Positions 27,493 to 36,767 of a stretch of DNA of 64,000 nt are shown in pieces. Positions within the stretch are counted from its first letter, which is position 1, and each line of letters begins with the position of its first letter. The DNA is taken from positions 124,001 through 188,000 of the forward strand of contig CAVXFM010000015.1 in the NCBI GenBank assembly GCA_963760985.1, read 5' to 3'. The stretch is from JACRDG01 sp963760985 (lineage in GTDB: Bacteria > Desulfobacterota > Desulfomonilia > Desulfomonilales > Desulfomonilaceae). The notes below the pieces were generated by a model. That model searched no databases, was not told where the DNA came from, and saw only the letters and a list, made by a program, of their open reading frames with translations. Made by a program: the position numbers and the translations under genes.

Positions 27493-29121
27493 CTATTGAT
27501 CGGTTGAAGATTTCCGCAGCCGGCTATACTCCACGCACGCCTTGATGTAAGACGCGAAAATCGGGTTCGGCTCCATGGGCCTCGACTTGAACTCAGGGTG
27601 GAATTGACATCCCACGAACCACGGGTGATCCGAATACTCAACGAGTTCCACCAGCTTACCATCGGGCGATACGCCCCCGGCTTTCAGGTGTTTTTCCTCC
27701 AAAGCCTCCCTGTACGTGGAATTGAATTCGTACCGGTGGCGGTGACGCTCGCTTATTCTCGATTGGCCGTAGATCTCCTCGCAACGCCCTCCTGTAATCA
27801 GGACGCATTCGTACGTGCCCAGCCGCATGGTTCCGCCCTTCTCGGTGATGGAGCGTTGCTCGGCCATGAGATCGATGACCGGATATTTGGTGTGCGGATC
27901 GAATTCCGTGGAATTGGCTCCGGTCATGCCGCAGACATTTCTGGCGAATTCTACTACGGCCAGTTGCATGCCGAGACAAATGCCGAAGTACGGAATGAGG
28001 TGTTCACGAGCGTATCGCACCGCGCTGATCTTGCCCTCTATCCCCCGTGAGCCGAAACCGCCGGGAACAAGTATGCCGTCCACGTCGTCGAACTCGTTGC
28101 CAAGCCCGTGCTTTTCGATCTGTTCCGAATCGATGAATTTCAGCTTCACTTTCGTGTCGTTGTGCACCCCGCCGGCAAAGAGCGCCTCGTTGAGGCTCTT
28201 GTACGACTCGTGCAGGTCCACGTATTTTCCCACAATCCCGATGGTGACCGTGTCCTTCATGGATTTGACTTTGTGCACAAAAGCCTGCCACTCATCCAAT
28301 CGCGGTGCGCGAGTCCAGATATTGAGCAGCTCGACAATTTTCTGATCGAGCCCCTCGTCATGGAACTTGAGGGGGAGTTCGTAGATGCAGTCCACATCTT
28401 CCGCGGCGATGACTTCTTCCGGCCTCACGTTACAGAACAAGGCTATTTTCTCTTTGACCTCACGACTGATCTTCTTTTCGGTCCTGCAGATCAGGACGTC
28501 CGGCTGAATTCCCACCTCACGGAGCGCTTTGACGCTATGCTGCGTAGGTTTTGTCTTCACTTCGCCGGAAGCTTTCATGTACGGCAACAGAGTGAGATGC
28601 ACGTACAAGACATTTTGCGGGCCGAGATCCGCGCGGAGTTGGCGAATGGCTTCGAGAAAAGGAAGGCTCTCGATGTCGCCCACCGTGCCGCCCACCTCCA
28701 CTATCGCCACGTCAACGCCATTTCCCAGGCCGCGAATGTTGTCTTTGATTTCGTCGGTTATGTGCGGGATCACCTGTACGGTCTGGCCAAGGTACTGGCC
28801 CTTGCGTTCCTTTTGGATCACCGCGTCGTAGATCTGTCCTGTGGTGAAATTGTTGGATTGGAGAAGCCGTGCGTGCGTAAATCTCTCGTAATGCCCGAGA
28901 TCGAGGTCGGTCTCCGCGCCGTCTTCCGTCACAAATACCTCACCGTGTTGAAACGGGTTCATCGTGCCAGGGTCCACGTTGATGTAAGGGTCCATCTTGA
29001 GGAGAGAGACCGTCAGACCTCGACATTCCATCAATGCTCCGATGCTGGCTGCAGACAGTCCCTTGCCGAGCGACGAGAGAACCCCGCCGGTGACGAATAT
29101 GAACTTCGTGCTTTTATACAT
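27493..29121 (-). CDS. pyrG: CTP synthase
   Basis: Glutamine-dependent amination of UTP to CTP. The N-terminal synthetase domain begins 'FIFVTGGVLSSLGKG' (P-loop). The C-terminal class I glutamine amidotransferase has 'GICLGMQ' with the nucleophilic Cys and a terminal His-Pro-Glu ('QFHPEF'). ATG 29121 with CGGAG upstream is preferred over 29145. The length of 542 aa is normal. It is adjacent to kdsA-kdsC; CTP is needed for CMP-KDO. Confidence 0.97.
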   Translation of the reverse strand: MYKSTKFIFVTGGVLSSLGKGLSAASIGALMECRGLTVSLLKMDPYINVDPGTMNPFQHGEVFVTEDGAETDLDLGHYERFTHARLLQSNNFTTGQIYDAVIQKERKGQYLGQTVQVIPHITDEIKDNIRGLGNGVDVAIVEVGGTVGDIESLPFLEAIRQLRADLGPQNVLYVHLTLLPYMKASGEVKTKPTQHSVKALREVGIQPDVLICRTEKKISREVKEKIALFCNVRPEEVIAAEDVDCIYELPLKFHDEGLDQKIVELLNIWTRAPRLDEWQAFVHKVKSMKDTVTIGIVGKYVDLHESYKSLNEALFAGGVHNDTKVKLKFIDSEQIEKHGLGNEFDDVDGILVPGGFGSRGIEGKISAVRYAREHLIPYFGICLGMQLAVVEFARNVCGMTGANSTEFDPHTKYPVIDLMAEQRSITEKGGTMRLGTYECVLITGGRCEEIYGQSRISERHRHRYEFNSTYREALEEKHLKAGGVSPDGKLVELVEYSDHPWFVGCQFHPEFKSRPMEPNPIFASYIKACVEYSRLRKSSTDQ

Positions 29122-29236
29122 GATGTGCTCCGCATGCGTGTGCAACGCGCGTGTGCTGAAAAAAGCCGTTCACGAGAAAGCAGTCCCCCCGACACTCTTC
29201 ATTTCTCATCATTTCCCACTGAGAACTTGCCAGGCT

Positions 29237-30130
29237 TCACAGGTCCGTTCCTGTAAGAATGCGATAGATTTCCAGGTATTTCTCTTGAGTCTTCCTGATA
29301 ATCTCTTCAGGCAGAGAGGGAGCGGGAGGTTTCTTGTCCCATTCCTGTACTTCCAAGTAATCCCTCACAAACTGTTTGTCCAGAGACGGCGGCGAAATCC
29401 CCGTTTGATACTGATCCATGGGCCAGAAACGAGAGGAATCCGGAGTCATCGCTTCATCCACCAGAGTCAGCACGCCATTCACCAGCCCAAACTCAAACTT
29501 GGTGTCCGCGATGATGATGCCTCGACTTTCCGCCAGACGTGCCCCGTGCAGATAGAGTTCGATGGTATTGTCGCGGAGCTTGTGGGCCGTCTCGCTGCCC
29601 AGCAGATCTACGACCCGGTCGAAGGAGATATTCTCGTCATGCTCTCCTATCTCGGCCTTGGTAGATGGAGTGAACAACGGTTCAGGAAGTCTCTCCGCTT
29701 GTTTCAAACCTGACGGGAGCGGGATCCCGCATATCCGCCCCGTGTTCTGGTAGTCTTTCCAGCCGCTTCCGATGATATATCCTCGCACCACGCACTCCAC
29801 GGGGAATACCTGAGCCCTGTGCACGAGCACGCTCCGACCGTCGAGAAGCGAGGCAAAAGGCCGACATGCCTCAGGATATTGCGTGACGTCCGCGGTTATG
29901 ACATGATTGGGGACAATGTGCCGGGTTTCGTTCATCCAGAACAAACTGAGGTTATTGAGCACCTTGCCCTTGAGAGGGATGGGGTCCGGCAGGATCACGT
30001 CAAAAGCGGAAAGCCGATCGGTTGACACGATCAGCAGTGTATCGTCCACCCGGTACACATCGCGGACCTTTCCTCTTCCTTCGAGGGAAAGGGGTGAAAG
30101 ATCTGTCTCTCTTACTGCATAATTGTTCAT
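29237..30130 (-). CDS. purC: Phosphoribosylaminoimidazole-succinocarboxamide synthase
   Basis: SAICAR synthetase, step 8 of purine synthesis, ligating aspartate to CAIR with ATP. The 297 aa match the longer (yeast-type) PurC. Motifs include 'GRGKVRDVYRVDD', 'VVRGYIIGSGWKDY' and 'DTKFEFGLVNGVLTLVDE' with downstream 'TPDSSRFW'. ATG 30130. It is divergent from the small Cys-rich gene. Confidence 0.96.
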   Translation of the reverse strand: MNNYAVRETDLSPLSLEGRGKVRDVYRVDDTLLIVSTDRLSAFDVILPDPIPLKGKVLNNLSLFWMNETRHIVPNHVITADVTQYPEACRPFASLLDGRSVLVHRAQVFPVECVVRGYIIGSGWKDYQNTGRICGIPLPSGLKQAERLPEPLFTPSTKAEIGEHDENISFDRVVDLLGSETAHKLRDNTIELYLHGARLAESRGIIIADTKFEFGLVNGVLTLVDEAMTPDSSRFWPMDQYQTGISPPSLDKQFVRDYLEVQEWDKKPPAPSLPEEIIRKTQEKYLEIYRILTGTDL

Positions 30131-30189
30131 GGGCAGATTCCGTTCTGCGAGTTCGATGGTATTTTCCGATCCTTGGGCGACCTTGGTAT

Positions 30190-30218
30190 TTGACTTATCC
30201 GTAAAAAAAATTTAACTA
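30190..30218 (+). promoter_or_regulatory. Sigma-70-type promoter for the Cys-rich gene
   Basis: 'ttgact' (30190-30195), a 17-bp spacer and 'taacta' (30213-30218). Transcription would begin near 30225, beyond the ATG at 30221. This supports ATG 30236 as the true start. Confidence 0.5.
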
Positions 30219-30235
30219 TCATGGCCGGAGATAAG

Positions 30236-30472
30236 ATGCAATCGGATTCAAGACATCCTTTGCCCACGAAGGGGCAGTGCCCGGACTGTAAGATGTGCCA
30301 GAACTGCTCTGAGGTCCGGTGCCTGGCGTGCCGGGGCCGAAGGACCTGCGCGGGAAAAAAGAAGCTCTCCATTGAAGAGCAAATCGCCCTGTTCGAAGCC
30401 CTCAACGGCAGGAATGCTCCGAGCCTTCACTGCTGCGCGTCACCTACCTCCGACCACGAAGACCTGAAATAA
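30236..30472 (+). CDS. Small cysteine-rich protein, unknown function
   Basis: 78 aa from ATG 30236, with GGAG at 30227-30230. The N-terminal half contains nine Cys, eight of them packed in 'CPDCKMCQNCSEVRCLAC', which could bind several metal ions. The C-terminal half is helical ('SIEEQIALFEALNG'). An ATG at 30221 is in frame, but a well-placed promoter overlaps it. I recognise no named family. Confidence 0.65.
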   Translation: MQSDSRHPLPTKGQCPDCKMCQNCSEVRCLACRGRRTCAGKKKLSIEEQIALFEALNGRNAPSLHCCASPTSDHEDLK

Positions 30473-30808
30473 TCTCACACGGAATTCGCACCCTGCTTGT
30501 CGATCGGCAAGGGGGACCGCTCACGGCACCGCGTTCACGCGGACAGGCTGCATTGCGCAGCGTATACGCGTGTCCTGTTTCCGCATGAGACTTCTTTTGC
30601 GTGAGAACTTCGGCCATGTGCCTGAAAAAGGGCAGGAGAGGACACGGGGACCCCGGACAAACTTCCGTTTTTCATCATCAATATCGCCGTCCTATCTTAC
30701 CTAAAACCACATTACATAATAAAACTCTTCCAACACCTTGTTACTTATGGTATATTATCCGAGCCATCATGCGCGCTGCATCTTCGGATGGATCGAGAGG
30801 ATAAACAT

Positions 30809-31156
30809 ATGCACAAATGGATTGCTCGCTCCCTCGTGATCGCTCTCCTGGTTCTCTCTGTGCCCGTAATTTCCTGGGCTAGGGGAACCGAGTACCTCAT
30901 CAATTGGCCACAGAATCACTACGGGCCCGTGTACGTCCAGATCTACGATATCAGATGCTACGCACCCTATGAGCTGCTCGATCGTTTCAAGGTCTGGGTG
31001 ACCTGGGGAAATCAGACCAAGTGCTACGAAATAGGAAACAGAGGCACGTACCTGCTCAAGTTTTACAAGTACGACGCGTGCGAGGGTCCCATGATCGTAG
31101 CCGGAAATGCGTCGTCCTTCAAAATACGGTACAGCCTCGTTCCTCCATGGCTGTAG
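30809..31156 (+). CDS. Secreted small protein, unknown function
   Basis: 115 aa from ATG 30809, with GAGAGG 8 nt upstream. A signal peptide of about 22 residues ends at 'SWARG'. The mature region is aromatic rich ('YYGPVYVQIYD'-like segments) with three Cys. No family is recognised. It is isolated between the Cys-rich gene and the YqeC gene. Confidence 0.65.
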   Translation: MHKWIARSLVIALLVLSVPVISWARGTEYLINWPQNHYGPVYVQIYDIRCYAPYELLDRFKVWVTWGNQTKCYEIGNRGTYLLKFYKYDACEGPMIVAGNASSFKIRYSLVPPWL

Positions 31157-31365
31157 AAGGCTGCGGTGCTGCCCACTCTGCGGCAACCATCTCACCGGAA
31201 TTCTCGTGAGTGGAGCACCGCAAGACCGGTACCCGCGCTTGCAGACTGTCCTCGTGCAACCCCCGGGAGAAAACTCTTGCCGCAAGCTTCCTCCCGGCCT
31301 ATTATCCCGACAGTGAGCGCGGTTGATGCATTGCTGATTCGGAACCGCAGCACCCCCCCTTGTCC

Positions 31366-32157
31366 ATGTCCCGACACCTCACATCCTTGTTGGAATGTTT
31401 CGGCATCACTCGTGCCATGAGAACCATTGCCTTGGTCGGTGGGGGTGGGAAGACGTCCCTCATGTACGCACTGGCCCACGAACTGGCTCGACGCGGCAGC
31501 CGCGTGGTGACCACGACGACCACCAAGATTTTCCCTCCGACAAACCAAGAGTCTCCTTGCCTGGTCCTGCTCAACGACAATTCAGCGCTTGAAGGATTAG
31601 CCGACAAACTCACTCTGCACCGGCACGTTACCGTAGCACAAGGGTTTGCTCGATCCGCGGGAAAGCTGGAAGGGGTTTCTGAAGAAACCGTGAGGACTAT
31701 CCTGAAAAGCGCGGAACACGTCTTGGTCGAGGCGGATGGAGCTGCGGGGCGGCCGATAAAAGTCCCCGAGTCATGGGAACCGGTGATTCCGTCGATCACT
31801 GACCTCGTCATCCCTGTGGTCGGTCTCGACTGCCTGGGAAAACCTGCGTCGCGCGACTGGGTCTTCCGGCTGGACCGTTTCCTGGCCCTCACGGGCCTTC
31901 CCGCAGAAGCGACAATTGAGCCGGCAGCGGTGGTCAAGGTGATTTCTCACGCGCGCGGGGGCCTCAAGGGGGTGAGCTGCAAAGCGGCGGTAACGCCTTT
32001 TCTCAACAAACGGGATGTGCTTGGCGAATCCGACGTGGTGGATCGCATTGCGTATGGTATTTTTCAAGAAACCTTGAAAATCAGAAGACTGGTGGCAGGC
32101 CAATTGAAAGAAAGACCTCAGATAAGGGTGTTCCTGCCTTCCTGCCCCTTCCCCTGA
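31366..32157 (+). CDS. yqeC: YqeC-type selenium-dependent hydroxylase accessory protein (putative)
   Basis: A P-loop protein with 'ALVGGGGKTSLMY' near the N terminus, 'VLVEADGAAGRPIKVP' and 'LNKRD' (NKxD-like). These are hallmarks of the YqeC family linked to selenium-dependent molybdenum hydroxylases and molybdopterin chemistry. ATG 31366 is preferred over TTG 31360. No hydroxylase or selenium gene is visible in the window, so its partner is elsewhere. Confidence 0.8.
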   Translation: MSRHLTSLLECFGITRAMRTIALVGGGGKTSLMYALAHELARRGSRVVTTTTTKIFPPTNQESPCLVLLNDNSALEGLADKLTLHRHVTVAQGFARSAGKLEGVSEETVRTILKSAEHVLVEADGAAGRPIKVPESWEPVIPSITDLVIPVVGLDCLGKPASRDWVFRLDRFLALTGLPAEATIEPAAVVKVISHARGGLKGVSCKAAVTPFLNKRDVLGESDVVDRIAYGIFQETLKIRRLVAGQLKERPQIRVFLPSCPFP

Positions 32158-32488
32158 GCGGGCTACGACTGTCGTGTCCGAAAAAATGCCCTGAGCCTGT
32201 CTCAAGGGCCTTGCGGACCACGGATGATGCAGAGACGGAGCCTTTGGTTTCGCCTACAAGGATACTCCAGCAGGAATGATCATGACGAAGAAGCACGCCC
32301 TGAAATCGTGTTGTCGTGCAGCTATTTACGCGCCCACCGAGGTGGCGCCAGGGGTATGCTTCTCTTCCGCAGGTTTGTTCTCGTTCCACCCGGCGCGTTC
32401 CTTGCTGTTATCAGGTGGTTCTGACGGGGGATCCAGGGATTCGACAGGGACGATCAAGTCCTGATGGATTTCTCTCCTTTGCACGGTC

Positions 32489-33817
32489 TCAAAAGCGTGT
32501 GAGCGCGCGAATAACCTCTTGGTCATTTCTGAGGACTTCCAACCAACACTCGGAATTGATCGGAATCCCTGACATCCTGAATCGCCCCTCGGTGTCGGTT
32601 CGTGCGGATCGGGAATAATCACCCGTCCTGCAGAGACATTTCACCAGGACATCAGGTACGAGGCGAGAGCCCCCCTGTGTGGCAACTCTGCCCTGCACAA
32701 TGCAGCCCTCGGGAATCATGCGTACCCGGTACCCCTCGATCTTTCCTGACTCAATGGGCAGTGCCATCGTTTCGGAATTCTCCAGGACGTACCCTCTCTT
32801 ATATACATTTACGAAATACCTTCCCGGCTCATTGACCAGCACTTTGAACTCGCCGGTCTCGGCCTGGGTCCGGCATGACTGACCGATGCGGTTGCCATCC
32901 CCGTCAGTCAAATACACAATTGAGGAGGCAATCCCTCTGCCATCCGGGCCGGAAACCGATCCTGAGACGACCAGCTGTTCTTTCTCACGTCGTTCGAGTT
33001 CCTCGGGAGACGGCAAATCAACGGTTGCGGAGAATTTGAAATCCTGGGTAAGAGGTTTCTTTTCTGCAGACTGTTCGACCATCCTCGGCGCGCCGGTTTG
33101 CGCGCTGATCCGGTTTGACAGCCTCGGAATGGGGTGATTGAGCCCGTCCAACGGGGTCGGAGGGTGCACGTTGCTCGGGTATTCGGCCGCGTTTACGGGC
33201 CGAGGAGTACCGATGACTCCCCCAAGCTCGTCCGGACCTCCTCGAACGACAGTGAGTGACGAATCGCGGGTGGGTCGAGTCGGATTCTTCGCGAACGTCT
33301 TTCCAAAAGGAAGGCTCGCGGTACGACTCATGAGCGAGAGAATACGGTTCAAGGGCCAGGACTCGGGGGAGATCCAGCCCTGAACAAAGAGATTCGCCAC
33401 CGATAGCACCACTATGAGGAAAAGAATAAAGTAGGCAAGCGGATGCAGATGGGTCACTGCGTACAGCAACCCCACATGAGGGCCCCAATGCGCAGCGTCA
33501 GCCGCATGGCACACGCTCACGCCGGACAAACTCAGCAGTAATAGCAACGTGGCCAGACGGCAGATATGACTTGAATCAGCGGTGATGTGGGTGGCGCGCC
33601 GCCAAGCCGACTCTTTCCGGGCCGCCCGTATTGATTCTGTAGATCTGGAGGTCCTGGACAAACCGCATCCATCTCCTCTCAAGTTTTCCGAATAAGTCCC
33701 CACACTTCCCCCTTGACCAACCAGGGGGCCTTTTACCAGTAATTCGGACGCATGTCTATCACTCGCCACAAAAAAAGTAAACAGGAACCCTATGAGTCTG
33801 GTGGAATTTTTTCTCAA
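32489..33817 (-). CDS. Membrane protein with carboxypeptidase-regulatory-like (Ig-like) repeats
   Basis: The 442-aa protein has two hydrophobic segments ('LATLLLLLSLSGVSVCHA' and 'YFILFLIVVLSVANLF') in the N-terminal third. A Pro/Ser-rich linker follows. The C-terminal part holds two CarboxypepD_reg-like beta-sandwich repeats ('VSGSVSGPDGRGIASSIVYL', 'VQGRVATQGGSRLVPDVLVK'). It is probably exported and surface facing. The true start is uncertain because the first about 85 residues look poorly structured. It is convergent with yqeC across about 330 bases in which I see nothing. Confidence 0.6.
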   Translation of the reverse strand: MRKNSTRLIGFLFTFFVASDRHASELLVKGPLVGQGGSVGTYSENLRGDGCGLSRTSRSTESIRAARKESAWRRATHITADSSHICRLATLLLLLSLSGVSVCHAADAAHWGPHVGLLYAVTHLHPLAYFILFLIVVLSVANLFVQGWISPESWPLNRILSLMSRTASLPFGKTFAKNPTRPTRDSSLTVVRGGPDELGGVIGTPRPVNAAEYPSNVHPPTPLDGLNHPIPRLSNRISAQTGAPRMVEQSAEKKPLTQDFKFSATVDLPSPEELERREKEQLVVSGSVSGPDGRGIASSIVYLTDGDGNRIGQSCRTQAETGEFKVLVNEPGRYFVNVYKRGYVLENSETMALPIESGKIEGYRVRMIPEGCIVQGRVATQGGSRLVPDVLVKCLCRTGDYSRSARTDTEGRFRMSGIPINSECWLEVLRNDQEVIRALTRF

Positions 33818-34318
33818 GAGGCTTCAGGGGATGTGGTGGCAACGTGAGGTATCAAGGGACTTTTTGTGGGGGGGTCTGCGGATTCCGAGGATTGGGAACG
33901 ACACCACATGAAGGTGCACAGGGGAGCTCTTTTCCAGGTCCACAGGAAACCTGTCCTTGCAGATTGCGCACGCAAATGGCCAAACCTTCCCCCGTTTTCG
34001 CCAAGGACAACGGTTAGCCGGGTACACCCCAAGCGGTTGCGTCGATCTGACGGTTCGCACGGGGCTAGCAACGCCGTCATGCCACAAAAAATGCAAACTT
34101 TTCAGGAGCGAACGCGGCAACACTCATGTGATTGGTCATGGATTGGAGCCCAAAAACGGCACAGCACTCCCTATTATTTAAGTTTTAGTTTTACTTATCA
34201 TTCAAGTCTCCTGGTTTTATTGTCAAAAATACGCTTGCATTTTTTCGTCCGTGTGGTATGACTTGCCCCCAGAAACGAGACGGTCAGATCTCGAATCACT
34301 GCACACAGGAGTTGAGCG
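33818..34318. other. Divergent intergenic region
   Basis: No gene seen. A promoter for the coiled-coil gene lies at 34235-34262. A stretch around 33955-34030 superficially resembles parts of a c-di-GMP-I riboswitch but lacks essential elements. Confidence 0.5.
34235..34262 (+). promoter_or_regulatory. Candidate promoter for the coiled-coil gene
   Basis: 'ttgcat' (34235-34240), a 16-bp spacer and 'tatgac' (34257-34262), 57 bases before ATG 34319, in an AT-rich stretch. Confidence 0.4.
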
Positions 34319-34822
34319 ATGAAAAAAACAGCTATCTTGACGATGATTGTGTCACTGGTTGTCGTCAGTTCTTGCCTCTTCGCTTTCGCAGAGGACCCCA
34401 CGTCCCAGGTCTCAGCGCTGGAGCTCAAAGCCCAGAGGCTGCAGTCTCAAATCAAACAGGCTCAGGCGCAAGCCAATGTCGGAGTTGATGCGCAGGTTAA
34501 GGCTCTCAACGCCTCTATCGATAGTCTCGTGAAGCAGCGCGTGCAGGTGGATGGACACATTGCGCGCCTCGAAGGCCAGATTGCAGAACTGAAACAGAGT
34601 GCGGATAGCACCTTGAACAGACAGGTAGAGCAGTACAAATCAGAACTGGGCGTAATCAAGCAGCAGATCTCCAGTATGGCTGCCAAAAAGGCAGTAAATA
34701 AGCCTCATAGCGTCGATGTAGCGCCTAAGGCTCCGGCCCCTGCGGCCCCTGCAGCAGCAGCCACCCCGTCCAAGGGTAAGGCATGGTCCGCGCCGGCCGC
34801 CGCCCCTGCGAAGAAGAAATAA
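34319..34822 (+). CDS. Secreted coiled-coil protein with Ala/Pro/Lys-rich tail
   Basis: A signal peptide of about 24 residues (cleavage near 'LFAFAED') is followed by an alpha-helical coiled coil at about residues 30-125. This part has heptad-like Leu/Gln patterns ('LELKAQRLQSQIKQAQAQ', 'HIARLEGQIAELKQ'). The low-complexity tail is 'APAPAAPAAAATPSKG' and ends in lysines. It may be a periplasmic or outer-membrane-associated structural protein. No catalytic motif. GTTGAG-type weak ribosome-binding site. Confidence 0.7.
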   Translation: MKKTAILTMIVSLVVVSSCLFAFAEDPTSQVSALELKAQRLQSQIKQAQAQANVGVDAQVKALNASIDSLVKQRVQVDGHIARLEGQIAELKQSADSTLNRQVEQYKSELGVIKQQISSMAAKKAVNKPHSVDVAPKAPAPAAPAAAATPSKGKAWSAPAAAPAKKK

Positions 34823-35097
34823 GGAATAGCCACACGACAGCGAACCGGGGACGCGGGATTACTCAACCGCACGAATTATCACAAACCTCAGCAACGGGTG
34901 AGCGCGCCGACCGTTGCATGCACAATCCCCTTCCCCGGTTTGGTCTCAGTAACAGCTCGCGGCAGCCAGGGCGCGCACGCCGAAACCGAATCCGACCCCC
35001 AGCAGGACTGGCCGCTTTAAATTTCATATAATTTGCTTCAATCTCAAGGCATTATACTTTTTTCTTGATTTTTCTCTTGAATCTTGATAGAATAATT

Positions 35098-35126
35098 TTG
35101 AAATATCCCAGAGATACGGTTATACA
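35098..35126 (+). promoter_or_regulatory. Sigma-70-type promoter abutting the M23 peptidase start
   Basis: 'ttgaaa' (35098-35103), a 17-bp spacer and 'tataca' (35121-35126). The ATG at 35129 is only 2 bases downstream, so translation probably starts at ATG 35150, or the message is leaderless. Confidence 0.5.
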
Positions 35127-35128
35127 CT

Positions 35129-36062
35129 ATGATAGCTATTAAAACCAGGATGCTATCTCTGTTTATCGTTGCGTTACTTGCGGCATGCTCCTCTACTGGT
35201 GGTCTTGTCAAGAAAACCCCAGAGCCTACACCTGAGTCGAAGAAGGTCGATCTTGCCGAAAAGGATTCTGTCTCCCACAGCACTCACGACGAAGGCGCGT
35301 TTCACATTGTAGGGCCTGATGAGACTTTGGGCCGCATCTGTCACGTGTACGGGCTGGATGTCGCCAAGGTCGCGAAAATAAACAAGATTACTTCCTCAGA
35401 AACCCCTCAAGGAGGGAGACAGCATATTTCTGCCTGCTGAAGCGCTGTTGGCCGACGACGAAGCACACAAGACTCACTGCAGTCCGAAGGCCCTACGCGC
35501 GGGCAAGGGCAAATCCGCGTCAAAACTCTGCATGTCGGTGGTGACCAATGCGATTAGAGGACAGCGTGATCCGTCTGTTCCTCGACTTAAGTTTCCCGTA
35601 CCCCACGGTGTGCTCACGTCTCCCTTTGGTCATCGATGGGGCAAGTTCCACAAAGGCCTTGATATTGCTGCCCCAATTGGCACATCGGTTCTGGCCTGCG
35701 CTGACGGCAAAGTCATTTTTACCGGGAGCAGGAAGCGCTTTCGCCGGTATGGGAATACCGTGCTGATCAATCACGGAAAAGGTGTGTACACGTATTACGC
35801 GCACCTCAGCAAGATAAAGGTCAAGAAGAATCAGCAGGTACGGAAAGGCCAAACAGTGGGCCTGGTAGGCAATTCAGGCCGTTCAACAGGGCCCCATCTC
35901 CACCTGGAAGTGCGAGTCGTGAACAACGTGTACAACCCCTTGGCGTATTTCGCACCAACCGAATTCGTAAAAACCCGCATTGCCCGACGTTTCACCGAAT
36001 CGCCTATGGGGCCGGTGCGGGCTCATTGGCGCATTCCGGATCTCTTGGCCGCTGGACGTTGA
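35129..36062 (+). CDS. LysM/M23-family lipoprotein endopeptidase, one +1 frameshift
   Basis: NlpD/EnvC-like. The lipobox 'LLAAC' is followed by a LysM domain ('VGPDETLGRICHVYGLD') and, in a second frame, a peptidase M23 domain with 'HKGLDIAAP' and 'GPHLHLEVR' (Zn ligands His, Asp, HxH). The frame changes at the C4 run 35403-35406. Removing one C gives '-SSETLKEGDSIFLPAEAL-', a normal LysM end, and a 310-aa protein. It cuts peptidoglycan peptides or activates amidases at division. This frameshift is at a homopolymer, not at GTAC. Confidence 0.85.
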
Positions 36063-36767
36063 TGCGCCTCCCCACGATTGATAACTTGACACCTCGTAAA
36101 GAATGCTGACACCGGAATCCCTGAGGGATGTGCGAGTAGCCGGCCTCTTCACAGGCAGGCCGGCTGCTCGTGAGGAAATGCCATGCCGCTGTGCATGCGG
36201 GTCCCCTGGCACAAGACTTGCTTAGCTTGGTAGAGGATTATCGGGTCAGTGCGCGGAGCACGTTCTTGCATACCGCAATCCGTCTTGATATGCGCAAGGG
36301 CCGTACAGGGTCGAGGGTCTCGATGAACGCGCTCCCGACTCTCTGGACCGAATTCGCGGCTCCGAGCAACTACGTGGTTCGGGTAGGCACATTCCGAAGG
36401 AATGTGCGGACAGCCTTCCCTTTGCCAGAGACAGGGCCGAACCGATGGGTGATGACTTTTATATGAATGCCGAGCGCGCAACGGATGAAAAACCCTACAG
36501 CTAGCCGCGCTTACGTGGAAAACTTTGGGGAAGGAAGGTTTCATGATGGTTTTGTTCTTGACAAGAAACGCGATTTTCATCACCATAAGGCCTTTCTAGG
36601 TCTATCATCAGGCTTCCCATCTTCCAGTAGAAATCCACATGATTGCGGGGCAGACAATAATGAGTCTCCATGCCGCATCCGAAGTCAGGCGCGGTGTGCG
36701 GAAGTGAAAAGAAGGCTTTCTTCCTGAATAAAAAGGAACCTTGAGGTAAAGAGAAAGGAGCAAGGAT
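36063..36767. other. 700-bp intergenic region upstream of sat
   Basis: No coding sequence is supported. It contains a 9-bp perfect inverted repeat (36138-36146 with 36157-36165), probably the end of the M23 transcript though without a T-run. The sat promoter must lie here but I cannot place it with confidence. Confidence 0.5.
36138..36165 (+). terminator. Hairpin after the M23 peptidase gene
   Basis: Arms 'agccggcct' and 'aggccggct' with a 10-nt loop, 75 bases after the stop. There is no T-run, so it may stabilise the 3' end rather than terminate. Confidence 0.35.

Noticed and set aside
33940..34030. Possible c-di-GMP-I riboswitch ('cacgcaaatggccaaacc' and 'tagccgggta')
   Set aside because: No GNRA-loop stem, no second conserved 'ggacgcaaagcc' element in the right order, and the candidate promoter lies downstream of it.
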